Shown: piece by piece, positions 16,962-26,691 of the stretch | Numbering within the stretch: position 1 is the stretch's first letter | Layout of the letters: every line of letters begins with the position of its first letter | Source: Ottowia thiooxydans DSM 14619 | GTDB taxonomy: Bacteria; Pseudomonadota; Gammaproteobacteria; Burkholderiales; Burkholderiaceae_C | Assembly (NCBI RefSeq): GCF_000422885.1 | Contig: NZ_AUGX01000010.1 | Location: 124,001-188,000, forward strand | Direction: 5' to 3' | Length of the DNA: 64,000 bases | The notes under the pieces: generated by a model | What the model was told of the DNA's origin: nothing | Seen by the model: the letters and a program-made list of their open reading frames with translations, nothing else | Databases searched by the model: none | Position numbers and translations under genes: made by a program

Positions 16962-19900
16962 ATGAATTTCTCGAAGTTTTTCATCGACCGGCCGATTTTC
17001 GCCGGCGTGCTGTCGGTGCTGATGGTCATCGCGGGGCTCATCGCCTTGCGGGGGCTGCCGATCTCCGAATACCCTGACGTCGCGCCGCCCTCGGTGGTCG
17101 TGCGCGCCCAGTACCCTGGTGCGAATCCGAAAGTGATCGCTGAAACGGTGGCCACGCCGCTGGAGGAATCGATCAACGGCGTCGAAGGCATGCTCTACAT
17201 GGGCAGCCAGGCTACGACCGACGGCGTGATGACACTGACCGTGACCTTCAAGCTCGGCACCGACCCAAACAAGGCTCAGCAGCTGGTGCAAAACCGCGTT
17301 TCGCAAGCCGAGCCACGCCTGCCCGAAGAAGTGCGGCGCCTTGGCATCACGACGATCAAGAGCGCGCCCGACCTCACGATGGTGGTGCACCTCGTGTCGC
17401 CGAACGACAGATACGACATCAACTACCTGCGTAACTACGCAGTGCTCAACGTGAAGGACCGGCTCGCCCGCATCCAGGGCGTGGGTCAAGTGCAGATTTT
17501 CGGTGGCGGCGAATACTCGATGCGCGTCTGGCTCGACCCGCAAAAGGTCGCGCAGCGTGGCCTCTCGGCCAGCGATGTGGTGGCGGCTATCCGCAGCCAG
17601 AACATCCAGGCGGCCGCTGGTGTGGTGGGTGCCTCGCCCGGCCTTTCAGGCGTGGACATGCAACTCTCCATCAATGCGCAGGGGCGTCTGCAGAGTGAGG
17701 AAGAGTTCGGCGACATCATCGTCAAAACCAGTGCCAACGGCGCCGTTACCCGGCTGCGCGATATCGGCCGCCTCGAAATGGGCGCGGCTGACTACTCGCT
17801 GCGCTCGCTGCTCAATAACGACGCCGCCGTCGGCATGGGTGTGTTCCAGGCGCCTGGCTCCAACGCGCTAGACATCTCGCGCGATGTACGAAAAACCATG
17901 GACGACATCGCCAAGGGCATGCCCGAAGGCGTGGAATACCGCATCGCGTACGACCCAACACAATTCGTTCGAGCCTCTATCGAATCGGTCATCCATACCC
18001 TGCTAGAAGCCATTGCGCTCGTGGTGCTCGTCGTGATCCTGTTCTTGCAGACCTGGCGCGCGTCGATCATTCCGTTACTAGCCGTGCCAGTATCGGTGAT
18101 CGGCACCTTCGCGATGCTGCATGTGCTGGGCTTTTCGATCAACGCGCTGAGCCTGTTTGGGCTGGTGCTGGCGATCGGCATCGTGGTGGACGACGCCATC
18201 GTGGTGGTGGAGAACGTCGAGCGCAACATAGAGGACGGCTTGAGCCCGCTGGACGCAACCTACAAAGCGATGCGTGAAGTGTCGGGACCCATCATCGCCA
18301 TCGCACTGGTACTGGTGGCTGTGTTTGTGCCGCTAGCCTTTATCAGCGGTCTCACAGGCCAGTTCTACCGCCAGTTCGCGGTAACCATCGCGATTTCGAC
18401 TGTGATCTCGGCGATCAATTCGCTCACGCTCTCTCCCGCGCTAGCCGCCTTGCTGCTGCGCGGCCACGACCAACCGAAAGACGCTCTGACGCGTGGCATG
18501 GACAAGTCACTGGGCTGGCTGTTTCGCGGCTTCAACAAACTGTTCCATCGCGGCTCAGAGGCCTACAGCGGTGGCGTCAAAGGCGCGATCTCGCGTAAAA
18601 CCTTGATGCTGGCGATCTACCTCGCGCTGATTGGTGTGACCTTCGGCCTCTTCAAAGTGGTGCCAGGCGGGTTTGTGCCCGCGCAGGACAAGCAATATCT
18701 GATCGGCTTTGCGCAGTTGCCTGACGGCGCCACGCTTGATCGCACCGAAGACGTGATCCATCGCATGGGTGAAATCGTCAAGAAAAACCCGAACGTGGAA
18801 GATGCGATCGCATTCCCCGGTTTGTCGATCAACGGCTTTACCAACAGCTCGAATTCGGGCGTGGTGTTCGTCACGCTCAAGCCTTTCGACGAGCGCAAGC
18901 GCGTGGACCAGAGCGGCGGCGCCATTGCGGGCCAACTCAACCAGCAGTTCGCGGGCATCCAGGACGCGTTCATCGTGATGTTTCCGCCGCCACCAGTGGC
19001 TGGCCTCGGCACCACGGGCGGCTTCAAGATGCAGATCGAAGACCGCGCCTCGCTCGGCTACGAACAGATGGATGCGGCAGTGAAGGCCTTCATGGCCAAG
19101 GCCTATCAGACGCCTGAACTGGCCGGCATGTTCACCAGCTGGCAGGTCAACGTGCCGCAGTTGTATGCCGATATCGACCGCACCAAGGCGCGCCAGCTCG
19201 GCGTGCCCGTGACTGACATCTTCGACACGATGCAGATCTACCTGGGTAGCCTGTATGCGAACGACTTCAATAAGTTTGGCCGCACCTACAGTGTGCGTGT
19301 GCAAGCCGATGCGCCGTACCGTGCGCGGGCCGAAGACGTGGGCTTACTCAAAGTGCGCTCGAACTCGGGTGAAATGGTGCCGCTCTCGGCGTTGATGAAG
19401 GTCAATTCGAGTTTTGGCCCCGAACGCGCCATGCGCTACAACGGCTACCTCGCGGCTGACATCAATGGCGGCCCAGCTCCCGGATATTCGTCAGGCCAGG
19501 CGCAGGACGCCGTAGCGCGCATAGCGGCCGAAACGCTACCCAAGGGCATCAGCTTCGAGTGGACAGAACTGACCTACCAGGAGATCCTGGCCGGCAACTC
19601 CGCGTTCCTTGTATTCCCACTGGCGATCCTGTTGGTGTTCCTGGTGCTGGCTGCGCAATACGAAAGCCTCACTTTGCCGATCGCGATCATCCTGATCGTG
19701 CCGATGGGCCTCTTGGCTGCGATGACGGGCGTGTGGCTTTCGGGTGGCGACAACAACGTGTTCACGCAGATCGGGCTGATCGTACTGGTGGGACTAAGTG
19801 CGAAAAACGCGATTCTGATCGTGGAGTTCGCACGCGAGTTGGAGTTCGCCGGGCGCTCACCTGTGCAGGCCGCCATCGAAGCGAGCCGCCTGCGCCTGCG

Positions 19901-20195
19901 CCCTATCCTGATGACCTCGTTGGCTTTCGTGATGGGCGTGCTGCCACTGGTCTTGTCAACCGGCGCCGGCTCCGAAATGCGCAAGGCGATGGGCGTTGCG
20001 GTGTTTTCCGGAATGATTGGGGTGACGGCCTTCGGGTTGTTCCTGACACCCGTGTTCTATGTGGTGTTGCGCCGCCTTGCGGGTAACCGGCCGCTCAAGC
20101 AACACGGCGAATCGACCGTTTCGGCCCCGACATCGAGCGGCGGTGCTGGCCGCATGCATCTGCAGCCCGCCGCACCACGTGAGTCGCACGAATAA
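16962..20195 (+). CDS. RND efflux permease (MexF/CeoB-like, HAE1)
   Basis: A 1077-residue proton-driven efflux pump of the HAE1 group. It starts MNFSKFFIDRPIFAGVL, the shared start of MexF-type pumps; an upstream in-frame ATG inside the adaptor gene is not the start. Two repeats of six membrane helices bracket large periplasmic loops. The proton-relay region VLAIGIVVDDAIVVVENVER has the two adjacent aspartates of helix 4. The closeness to MexF is high across LPISEYPDVAPPSVVVRAQY and the following GANPKVIAETVATPLE. It is co-transcribed with the adaptor and outer-membrane channel. Confidence 0.97.
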   Translation: MNFSKFFIDRPIFAGVLSVLMVIAGLIALRGLPISEYPDVAPPSVVVRAQYPGANPKVIAETVATPLEESINGVEGMLYMGSQATTDGVMTLTVTFKLGTDPNKAQQLVQNRVSQAEPRLPEEVRRLGITTIKSAPDLTMVVHLVSPNDRYDINYLRNYAVLNVKDRLARIQGVGQVQIFGGGEYSMRVWLDPQKVAQRGLSASDVVAAIRSQNIQAAAGVVGASPGLSGVDMQLSINAQGRLQSEEEFGDIIVKTSANGAVTRLRDIGRLEMGAADYSLRSLLNNDAAVGMGVFQAPGSNALDISRDVRKTMDDIAKGMPEGVEYRIAYDPTQFVRASIESVIHTLLEAIALVVLVVILFLQTWRASIIPLLAVPVSVIGTFAMLHVLGFSINALSLFGLVLAIGIVVDDAIVVVENVERNIEDGLSPLDATYKAMREVSGPIIAIALVLVAVFVPLAFISGLTGQFYRQFAVTIAISTVISAINSLTLSPALAALLLRGHDQPKDALTRGMDKSLGWLFRGFNKLFHRGSEAYSGGVKGAISRKTLMLAIYLALIGVTFGLFKVVPGGFVPAQDKQYLIGFAQLPDGATLDRTEDVIHRMGEIVKKNPNVEDAIAFPGLSINGFTNSSNSGVVFVTLKPFDERKRVDQSGGAIAGQLNQQFAGIQDAFIVMFPPPPVAGLGTTGGFKMQIEDRASLGYEQMDAAVKAFMAKAYQTPELAGMFTSWQVNVPQLYADIDRTKARQLGVPVTDIFDTMQIYLGSLYANDFNKFGRTYSVRVQADAPYRARAEDVGLLKVRSNSGEMVPLSALMKVNSSFGPERAMRYNGYLAADINGGPAPGYSSGQAQDAVARIAAETLPKGISFEWTELTYQEILAGNSAFLVFPLAILLVFLVLAAQYESLTLPIAIILIVPMGLLAAMTGVWLSGGDNNVFTQIGLIVLVGLSAKNAILIVEFARELEFAGRSPVQAAIEASRLRLRPILMTSLAFVMGVLPLVLSTGAGSEMRKAMGVAVFSGMIGVTAFGLFLTPVFYVVLRRLAGNRPLKQHGESTVSAPTSSGGAGRMHLQPAAPRESHE

Positions 20196-20216
20196 GCGAC
20201 GCAGCCAGGATCAATC

Positions 20217-21653
20217 ATGACCATCCATTTCTCATCCGTTACGGCCCCTCTACGCTCCGCGCTGCTGCCGCTGGTCGCTGCACTGGTGCTTGCCGGCTGC
20301 GCCTCCACGGCCCAAGTGGCGACCGACATTACGACGCCCGCGCAGTTCAAGGAGCAGCCGGTGAACACAGCTGGTGCAACAGCACCCGTGCAGGCCGCCG
20401 GCGACTGGTGGCGCGCCTTCAACGACCCGACGCTCGACGCCGTGGTTGAGCGCGCTGCCGTCAGCAACACCAGCATCCAGCAGGCTGCAGCGCGCCTGGC
20501 CGAAGCCCGTGCCATAGCGCGGACGGTCGACTCAGATCGCTCGGTACAAGTCGGTCTCGGCGCTGGCGCAAATCGGCAGGCCGGCCTCGACCGCAACCAG
20601 AGCAACAAACCCTCGACCATGTTGAACGCGGGCGCCAGCATTTCCTACGAGCTGGATCTGTTCGGCAAACTTGCGGGTGCCAGCAACGCCGCGACACTCG
20701 ATGTGCAATCGCGCGAGTCCTTGCTGCAAAGCGCGCGCTTGCTGGTGCAGGCTGAAACTGCGCAGACCTACCTCGCGCTACGCGCGCTCGACGCCGAGCG
20801 CGCCCTGGTGCGCGAGCAGGTCGAGGCCTATAGCGACACGCTGCGCCTGACCGAACGCCGCGTGCGCGCAGGCGATCTCGCCGAGCTCGACTTGGCGCGC
20901 GTGAAGACTGAACTGGCAGCCACTGAATCCGAAGCCATCGCGCTGGAGCGCCAACGCACGTTGCTCGAACACGCGCTCGCTGTCTTGACAGGCGAGTTCG
21001 CCTCCAATTTCGAACTGCCCACCACCGAATGGTCTACCGCGTTACCGAACATTCCTGCCGGCGTGCCCTCGACCGTGCTGGAGCGCCGACCTGACGTGAT
21101 TGCGGCCCAAAAGACCGTGCAGGCTGCGCAAGCCCGCGTCGGCGTGGCGCAGACGGCCTGGTTCCCGAGCATCGCGCTTACCGGCAGTGGAGGTTCAGCC
21201 TCGTCTGATTTGAGCGACCTCTTTAAGTGGTCCGCCCGTTCATGGGGCATAGGCGCGCTGCTTTCACTGCCCATCCTTGACGGCGGCCGGCGCGAGGCCG
21301 GCGTAAAGGGCGCATCCGCCCAGCTTGACGGCGCACTGGCCAGTTACCGGGAACAGGTGCTCATCGCGTTCCGCGAAGTCGAAGATCAGCTCTCATCGCT
21401 GCGGTTGCTGCGGGAGCAGTCGGCGGTGCAGACAATGGCGGTCGCCTCGGCGCGGCGCGCCACGGTGCTGTCGGACTCGCGCTACCGCAACGGCTACGTG
21501 AGCCAGCTTGATCTGCTCGACGCTCGCCGTAGCGAACTGCGCAACCGGCGTCAGGCACTGCAGGTGAAGTCAGCGCAGTACCAGGCGACAGTGGGGTTGA
21601 TTCGTGCGCTGGGGGGTGGATGGGGCGAGGCGGCAGTCGCCAGTACTCTTTAG
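20217..21653 (+). CDS. Outer-membrane efflux channel lipoprotein (OprN/OpcM-like, NodT family)
   Basis: A 478-residue TolC-type channel. The signal peptide ends in a lipobox LAGC (VLAGCAST), so it is anchored by lipid. The two OEP repeats are visible as NDPTLDAVVERA... and SIALTGSGG..., with long helical hairpins between (LRLTERRVRAGDLAELDLAR and SDSRYRNGYVSQLDLLDARR). It ends the operon 22 bp after the pump gene. A short stem CTGGC/GCCAG near 21675 could help end transcription but is weak. Confidence 0.95.
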   Translation: MTIHFSSVTAPLRSALLPLVAALVLAGCASTAQVATDITTPAQFKEQPVNTAGATAPVQAAGDWWRAFNDPTLDAVVERAAVSNTSIQQAAARLAEARAIARTVDSDRSVQVGLGAGANRQAGLDRNQSNKPSTMLNAGASISYELDLFGKLAGASNAATLDVQSRESLLQSARLLVQAETAQTYLALRALDAERALVREQVEAYSDTLRLTERRVRAGDLAELDLARVKTELAATESEAIALERQRTLLEHALAVLTGEFASNFELPTTEWSTALPNIPAGVPSTVLERRPDVIAAQKTVQAAQARVGVAQTAWFPSIALTGSGGSASSDLSDLFKWSARSWGIGALLSLPILDGGRREAGVKGASAQLDGALASYREQVLIAFREVEDQLSSLRLLREQSAVQTMAVASARRATVLSDSRYRNGYVSQLDLLDARRSELRNRRQALQVKSAQYQATVGLIRALGGGWGEAAVASTL

Positions 21654-21960
21654 AAAAATAGCCTGCGAGCAGACTGGCCGGAAAAGCCAGCTCTGCCTAT
21701 CGCGCATTGATGCCCATCGCGGGTGCGCACACGGCACCTGAGCGCACGCTCTCGATGCAACGTGGCACCAGCCGGGGGCACCGGCGCACCAAGTTAACCC
21801 TCGCGCCGGAAGCATCAGCGCTCGTAATGGATTGGTGTTGCCAGCTAATTGGAACCAGGCGCTTTACGACCCTAGAATGACTTTGACACGGCGCAGGCCG
21901 TGAATTCCGGGTCGCGCTGCTAGCCGACTTGGCGGCCGTTTCTTGCGAGGAAATTGCATT
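21654..21960. other. Gene-free stretch, 307 bp
   Basis: It lies between the pump operon and the M14 deacylase. I see only the weak stem CTGGC-N7-GCCAG near 21673-21690 and the ribosome site GAGGAA at 21947-21952 for the next gene. Confidence 0.4.
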
Positions 21961-22983
21961 ATGGGCAGCGTAGGCGATTGGTTGAAATCCGGGAATGGCG
22001 CCGCGCGCACTTCGGGCCGTTTGCGTGTGGGCTCGATGGCCTCCGGTGCCGAGGTGTCCCTGCCGTTCGTTGCGGTGCGAGGCGAGCGTCCCGGGCGCAC
22101 GCTTTGGCTGCATGGGCAGGTTCATGGTGACGAGATCAACGGCATCGTTGCTGCGCTTCAGTTCGTGCGTGGACTGGCTCCCGAGACGATGTCGGGCAAT
22201 GTCGTGGTCACACCAACGGGCAATCCACAGGCCCTCGATGCGCGACGCAAGCGCAATCCTTACGACGAACTCGACCTGGATCAAAGCTACCCAGGCAACG
22301 ACAACGGATTGATCACAGAGCGCGTGGCTCATGCACTCATGACCGAAGTGAAGGGCGTGGCCGATGTGCTGATCAATCTGCACACCATGAACCCGCTGTT
22401 CGACGCACAGCCCTACTCCGTCTACAAACACCACCCAGATAGCGGCATCACCGAGGAGCAGTTGCTTGCGGCTATGGCTTGTTTTCACCCCCGTCTGGCA
22501 TGCCGCCAAGATGTAGGGGGAAAAGGCGAACTGCCTGGCAATATTGCTGGCGCGCTCGACTATCAATGTCTGGCCGCAGGTACGCTGGCGTTCATGCTGG
22601 AACTGGGCAGTGGCAGCCGCCTTCAACCGGCCAATGTGGCTCTGGCTGAGCGCGGCTTCACCGCGCTAGCGCAGCAGATGGGCATTCTGCCCGGGACTCA
22701 GGAGCCCAGCCCTGCCAGTCTGCGCACCGTCAAACGCCGCGGCTGGGTCACGGCGCAAGAAGGCGGTCTATTCGTGCCGCGCTGCCAGGCCGGGGATTTA
22801 GTGAAGAAGGGTCAATCGATCGGTGACCTGTTAGGAATGGACGGCAGCGCCACGCCAGTGCCCGCTTTCGAGCGCGACGGCATTCTGATCGGGCTGCGCA
22901 GCGACCCCGTCGTACACACCGGCGAGCGCCTTGCATTTGTCGCATGGGAATGGGCCGACCACCAATTGCCCCGCGTCGCCTGA
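21961..22983 (+). CDS. Succinylglutamate desuccinylase/aspartoacylase-family (M14) deacylase
   Basis: A 340-residue zinc hydrolase of the AstE/AspA branch of M14. LHGQVHGDEING supplies the His and Glu zinc ligands, LINLHTMN the third His, and the catalytic Glu lies in MLELGSGSR. NPQALDARRKRNPYDELDLD is typical of the branch. I start at the ATG at 21961, preceded by GAGGAA; an in-frame TTG at 21943 adds six residues and is unlikely. It is 76 bp upstream of a Bug receptor gene, so the pair may take up and deacylate an amide-linked organic acid. The precise substrate is unknown. Confidence 0.88.
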   Translation: MGSVGDWLKSGNGAARTSGRLRVGSMASGAEVSLPFVAVRGERPGRTLWLHGQVHGDEINGIVAALQFVRGLAPETMSGNVVVTPTGNPQALDARRKRNPYDELDLDQSYPGNDNGLITERVAHALMTEVKGVADVLINLHTMNPLFDAQPYSVYKHHPDSGITEEQLLAAMACFHPRLACRQDVGGKGELPGNIAGALDYQCLAAGTLAFMLELGSGSRLQPANVALAERGFTALAQQMGILPGTQEPSPASLRTVKRRGWVTAQEGGLFVPRCQAGDLVKKGQSIGDLLGMDGSATPVPAFERDGILIGLRSDPVVHTGERLAFVAWEWADHQLPRVA

Positions 22984-23059
22984 CCCTATCGCGTTTTCCG
23001 AACCTCCGTTTCTGAAACCCCGGCTGCAACTGCGACAGCTCCATCATCTTCAAATTGCC

Positions 23060-24088
23060 ATGAACACCGTCCCAACCTTTTCATCGAAGTCCATTCCACG
23101 CACCGGTCGCCGGCTGCTGCTGGCTGCGGGTTTTGCCTGCGTCGCTGCCGCCTGGAGTCTTCTGCCAAGCGGCGTTGCCCATGCGCAAGGATGGCCCGAA
23201 GCCAGCAGGCCCATCCGAATCGTCGTGGGCTTCCCGCCCGGTGGCGGTGTGGACGTACTCGCCCGAGCCGTTGCCGTGCCGCTGGCCAAGGAACTGGGCG
23301 GTAACGTGATTGTGGAGAACCGGCCCGGTGCGGGTGGCCTGCTGGCCACCGAATACGTGGCTAAGCAGCCATCCGACGGCTACACCGTCTATCTCGCGAC
23401 ACCTGGCTCCTTCACGATCTGGCCCTCCCTGCGCAAACTCAACTACGAGCCTGCCAAGGATTTCACGCCGGTGAGCCTAATGGTCACCATGCCCAATCTG
23501 CTGGTCACCGGCATGGGCACACCCTACACCAGTGTTGCCAGCCTGCTTGCCGCAGCCAAGGCGCCGAACGCCCAGATCGATTACGCCTCCGGCGGCGTCG
23601 GCACCATCGGGCAGATCGCAGCGGAGCAGCTCAACATCCTGGCCGGCCTCCACCTCACTCACGTGCCCTACAAGGGGACCGCCCCACTGCTCACCGATGT
23701 GATCGGCGGTGTGGTGCCGATCACCTTCTCTGATCCGTCAGCCACGCCGCTGATCGAAGGCGGCAAGCTGCGCCTGCTCGCACAAACCAGCGCCAAGCGC
23801 TCAGGCCTGTTCCCGGATACGCCCACGATGGCCGAGTCGGGTGTGCCTGGCTACGACCTGTCCAACTGGTACGGCATGGTCGCACCTGCTTCGACACCAT
23901 CGGCCATCGTCGACAAGCTCAATGGCGCGCTGGGCAAGGTCTTGGCCCAGTCTGACGTTCGCAAGCAATTGGCGGGTGCCGGCATGGATGCGGCCTCGAG
24001 CACACCAGCGCAGTTCGGCAATCACATGGCCACGGAGCGCGCCAAGTGGGCGGCACTGATCGTTAAAGCCAAGATCCGCGCCGAGTGA
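23060..24088 (+). CDS. Bug-family tripartite tricarboxylate transporter receptor
   Basis: A 342-residue periplasmic binding protein. After a twin-Arg-containing signal region (TGRRLLLAAGF to VAHAQG) come RPIRIVVGFPPGGGVDVLAR, ENRPGAGGLLATEYV and LTHVPYKGTAPLLTD, the family's ligand loops. The ATG at 23060 gives the signal peptide; an upstream extension inside the preceding gap is not convincing. It probably serves the deacylase encoded just before it. No membrane components of the transporter are present. Confidence 0.93.
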   Translation: MNTVPTFSSKSIPRTGRRLLLAAGFACVAAAWSLLPSGVAHAQGWPEASRPIRIVVGFPPGGGVDVLARAVAVPLAKELGGNVIVENRPGAGGLLATEYVAKQPSDGYTVYLATPGSFTIWPSLRKLNYEPAKDFTPVSLMVTMPNLLVTGMGTPYTSVASLLAAAKAPNAQIDYASGGVGTIGQIAAEQLNILAGLHLTHVPYKGTAPLLTDVIGGVVPITFSDPSATPLIEGGKLRLLAQTSAKRSGLFPDTPTMAESGVPGYDLSNWYGMVAPASTPSAIVDKLNGALGKVLAQSDVRKQLAGAGMDAASSTPAQFGNHMATERAKWAALIVKAKIRAE

Positions 24089-24283
24089 GCGCGGGAGCTG
24101 ACACTCACCGACTACGGGCTGGAGCGCCTACCGTACAGGTGGTCGATCTCCGCCCACGCCCCAACTCCTGCCGAGGGGCGCCCTGCTCTTCTCGCTTCGT
24201 TGAGCCTTCCATCTAACGCCGTATGTTGAGGAAAGAAGGATCCCGTACCTGAGCGCAGATAAACCAACTCGTACCATCGGCGC

Positions 24284-25099
24284 ATGAACACCGAATCAAA
24301 ACCCGAACGAGCGCAACTGGTCGACATCGGCGTCAACTTTCATTCAGCGCAGCTAGCGCCGCTGACTGACCAATTGTTAATGCGTGCACGGGCAGCCAAC
24401 GTGGCCCAGATCCTGGCGACAGGTACATCGGCGGCGTCCAGTCGTCAGGCCCTTGAGCTCGCAAGAGCCCATCCAGGCACCGTCTTCGCAACTGCGGGCG
24501 TACACCCCCATGGCGCAAAATCGTTCGATGCAGACGCCGTCCGCGAGTTGGCGGAACTCTGGAAGTGTCCGGAAGTCGTGGCTGTCGGAGAGTGCGGCCT
24601 TGACTACAACCGCAATTTTTCGACTCCCGAGGCACAGCGCATGGCCTTCGCGCAGCAGCTGTCAATGGCTATAGAAACTCGCAAACCGCTTTTTCTTCAT
24701 TGCCGCGACGCCTTCGCCGATTTCCACGACATGCTTGCCCCCGTGGTGGCAGACGGAGCGCGCGGCGTGGTGCACTGTTTCACGGGCAATCGAGCGGAAG
24801 CAGAAGCCTTCCTCGCCCTGGGGCTCGACATCGGCATCACAGGTTGGGTCACAGACCTCCAACGCGGTCAGGCACTTAGAGATGCCGTGCCAGCGATTCC
24901 GTTGGATCGATTGCACCTTGAAACGGACGCCCCCTATCTGTTCCCCAAGAATGCCGAAAAGCGTCGTGGACACAACGAACCGGCGAATCTTCCTTGGGTC
25001 GCGGCAGGTGTGGCGAAGCTCCTGAGGCGCGATGTTGACAACATCATTCAAGCCTGCACCTCCAACAGCCGAAGAATGTTCGGCCTTCCAGGCCATTGA
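24284..25099 (+). CDS. tatD: TatD-family metal-dependent DNase
   Basis: A 271-residue TIM-barrel metal hydrolase. Motifs in order: DIGVNFHS (the TatD-proper form of the first metal site), TAGVHPHGAK, VAVGECGLDYNRNFS with the bridging Glu, FLHCRDAF, VVHCFTG and LHLETDAPYLFP. These match E. coli TatD better than YcfH or YjjV. Members act as 3'-5' exonucleases and in some bacteria in DNA repair or stress survival. No strong ribosome site is seen before the ATG. It stands alone. Confidence 0.93.
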   Translation: MNTESKPERAQLVDIGVNFHSAQLAPLTDQLLMRARAANVAQILATGTSAASSRQALELARAHPGTVFATAGVHPHGAKSFDADAVRELAELWKCPEVVAVGECGLDYNRNFSTPEAQRMAFAQQLSMAIETRKPLFLHCRDAFADFHDMLAPVVADGARGVVHCFTGNRAEAEAFLALGLDIGITGWVTDLQRGQALRDAVPAIPLDRLHLETDAPYLFPKNAEKRRGHNEPANLPWVAAGVAKLLRRDVDNIIQACTSNSRRMFGLPGH

Positions 25100-25258
25100 A
25101 GATGGTTCGCGAGTTCGGCTCCTTTTGCGGGGGTGCAACTTCAGCTCATCGATCACCGTCGATCGCCAGGGTTTGTCACAACAAATCCTTCATGGCTTCG
25201 CTGCCTCTGGTGGAATTGTTGTACCGCCTCCGCAACGAGAGTAAGCCCCTAAACATAC

Positions 25259-25276
25259 ATACCGAACATTCGGTAT
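25259..25276. promoter_or_regulatory. TetR operator copy 1
   Basis: ATACCGAACATTCGGTAT has 8-bp inverted arms around CA. It is about 45 bp upstream of the flavin reductase ATG, and its near twin overlaps the start region of the TetR gene at 26477-26494. Two copies of so specific a palindrome beside a TetR gene make it the likely operator. Confidence 0.75.
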
Positions 25277-25318
25277 CATTGGAACTTGAACATCATCGAC
25301 GTTTCAGAAAACCGCACC

Positions 25319-25813
25319 ATGGAACCAAATTTCGACGCGCGCGATCTGCGAAATGCCTTTGGACGATTCGCCACGGGTGTCACCGTGGTCACTACAGTGT
25401 TACCCAATGGACAACGCATCGGTTTGACCGCCAACTCGTTTAGCAGCGTGTCGATGTCCCCTCCGCTGGTCAGCTGGAACTACCGGCGCGAGGCGCTGGG
25501 TTTCGCGGCCTTTATGCAGGCGCAGCACTTTGCTGTCCATGTACTGGGACAACACCAATTGCACCTGTCGCCGCAATTCGCCTCGTCCGTGCCTGACCGC
25601 TTCCACGGGGTCGAGCTGGAGGCTGGCCTGGGTGGTGTACCGCTGATCAAGGACTGCGCCGCAGTCTTCGAATGCCGACAATGGTCTACGGTGGAGGCCG
25701 GCGACCATGTCATTTTGCTCGGCGAAGTACTGCGCTACATGCACAGCGATGTACCTCCATTGGTGTTTCATGCAGGCGGTTACATGCAATGGCCACAGGC
25801 CCGGTGCGCTTGA
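25319..25813 (+). CDS. Flavin reductase domain protein (two-component monooxygenase reductase)
   Basis: A 164-residue protein of the flavin reductase-like (HpaC/split-barrel) family: FGRFATGVTVVTTV, then IGLTANSFSSVSMSPPLVSW, the flavin-binding core. It uses NAD(P)H to make reduced FMN/FAD for a partner oxygenase. I start at the ATG at 25319; a TTG at 25286 is in frame but leaves less room after the operator. The partner is likely the luciferase-like enzyme at 26692, with the shared TetR gene lying between them. Confidence 0.9.
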   Translation: MEPNFDARDLRNAFGRFATGVTVVTTVLPNGQRIGLTANSFSSVSMSPPLVSWNYRREALGFAAFMQAQHFAVHVLGQHQLHLSPQFASSVPDRFHGVELEAGLGGVPLIKDCAAVFECRQWSTVEAGDHVILLGEVLRYMHSDVPPLVFHAGGYMQWPQARCA

Positions 25814-25830
25814 GAATCCGAGCAACCGTG

Positions 25831-26466
25831 TCAGTGCTGGCCGTTCCTGCGTTCGTCTGGGTAGAGCGCCATAACCTCGCGCCACATGCGCAGGACCGCA
25901 GCGTCCCGCTCACGTCCGCGAAGGAACGAACCCAGAGCAAGGCCGCGCACCATCACAACCGACAACTCCATCGCCCGTTCGCTCCACTCACGCGAGTGGC
26001 CTGCCTGCTCAAAGGCTCGCAGCCAGGCGGTGTTCACCGCTTGGCGAAACGCGTCAGCCGCTGGGCGTATGGCTTGCAGCAAGTCTGCAGACGTGCGCCC
26101 CGCGTTGATCAACTCATGCTGCACCAGGTAGCGCTCGCCGGAATAGAACTGGTAGCTGTCGTTAATGAAGGCCGGCAAAGGATCGGACTGCGCCACCGGC
26201 GATGCGGCGGCACTGACCGATTCCACCGTGGCCTTTTCGTAGGTGTACAGAGCCGTGGCAATCACCAGATCCAGCTTGGCTTTGAAGTGGTGAACGCGTG
26301 CGCCGCTGGAGACGCCTGCGCGCTCACTGATCTCGGCGCTAGACGCCCCCGCATAGCCCTTCTCTGCGATGCAGTCGATCGTCGCCAAAATCAACCGCTC
26401 GCGGGTGGCGTCGCTGCGCTGCTCCTGCGTGGGTCTGGGGTGCGGGGCTTTGGACGGCATATGCAT
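25831..26466 (-). CDS. TetR-family repressor
   Basis: A repressor of about 211 residues. The N-terminal helix-turn-helix runs RSDATRERLILATIDCIAEK to ISERAGVSSGARVHHFKAK; the remainder is the ligand domain. The start is uncertain: ATGs at 26514, 26478, 26466 and 26460 are in frame, none with a clear ribosome site. I favour 26466 or 26460 because an operator (26477-26494) would otherwise lie inside the gene. It likely represses itself, the flavin reductase and the luciferase-like oxygenase. Confidence 0.9.
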   Translation of the reverse strand: MHMPSKAPHPRPTQEQRSDATRERLILATIDCIAEKGYAGASSAEISERAGVSSGARVHHFKAKLDLVIATALYTYEKATVESVSAAASPVAQSDPLPAFINDSYQFYSGERYLVQHELINAGRTSADLLQAIRPAADAFRQAVNTAWLRAFEQAGHSREWSERAMELSVVMVRGLALGSFLRGRERDAAVLRMWREVMALYPDERRNGQH

Positions 26467-26476
26467 ATCAACAAAC

Positions 26477-26494
26477 ATACCGAATATTCGGAAT
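26477..26494. promoter_or_regulatory. TetR operator copy 2
   Basis: ATACCGAATATTCGGAAT matches copy 1 at 25259-25276 in 16 of 18 positions and is again a near-palindrome. It sits in front of the TetR gene and on the far side faces the luciferase-like gene at 26692, so it can control both. Confidence 0.72.
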
Positions 26495-26691
26495 CCTAGG
26501 GCATGATTGTGCATCTAAACATGGCGGGTCACATCATTCTGGTCGAACCGAATGTCTTCAAACGACTGCGTTGCGCGCTCTCCCGGTTCGCGGCAGGAGG
26601 CTGTCGAACTCAGAGCGCCAATAGCGAACATGAGCCTCAGCGGCCTCGATAAATTCCAAAGACAAAAGACAAAAAGACGAAAGGACTCGCA

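Noticed and set aside
18555..19304. Long minus-strand open frame inside the RND pump gene
   Set aside because: Antisense shadow of a certain gene, His/Ala/Gly-rich without any motif.
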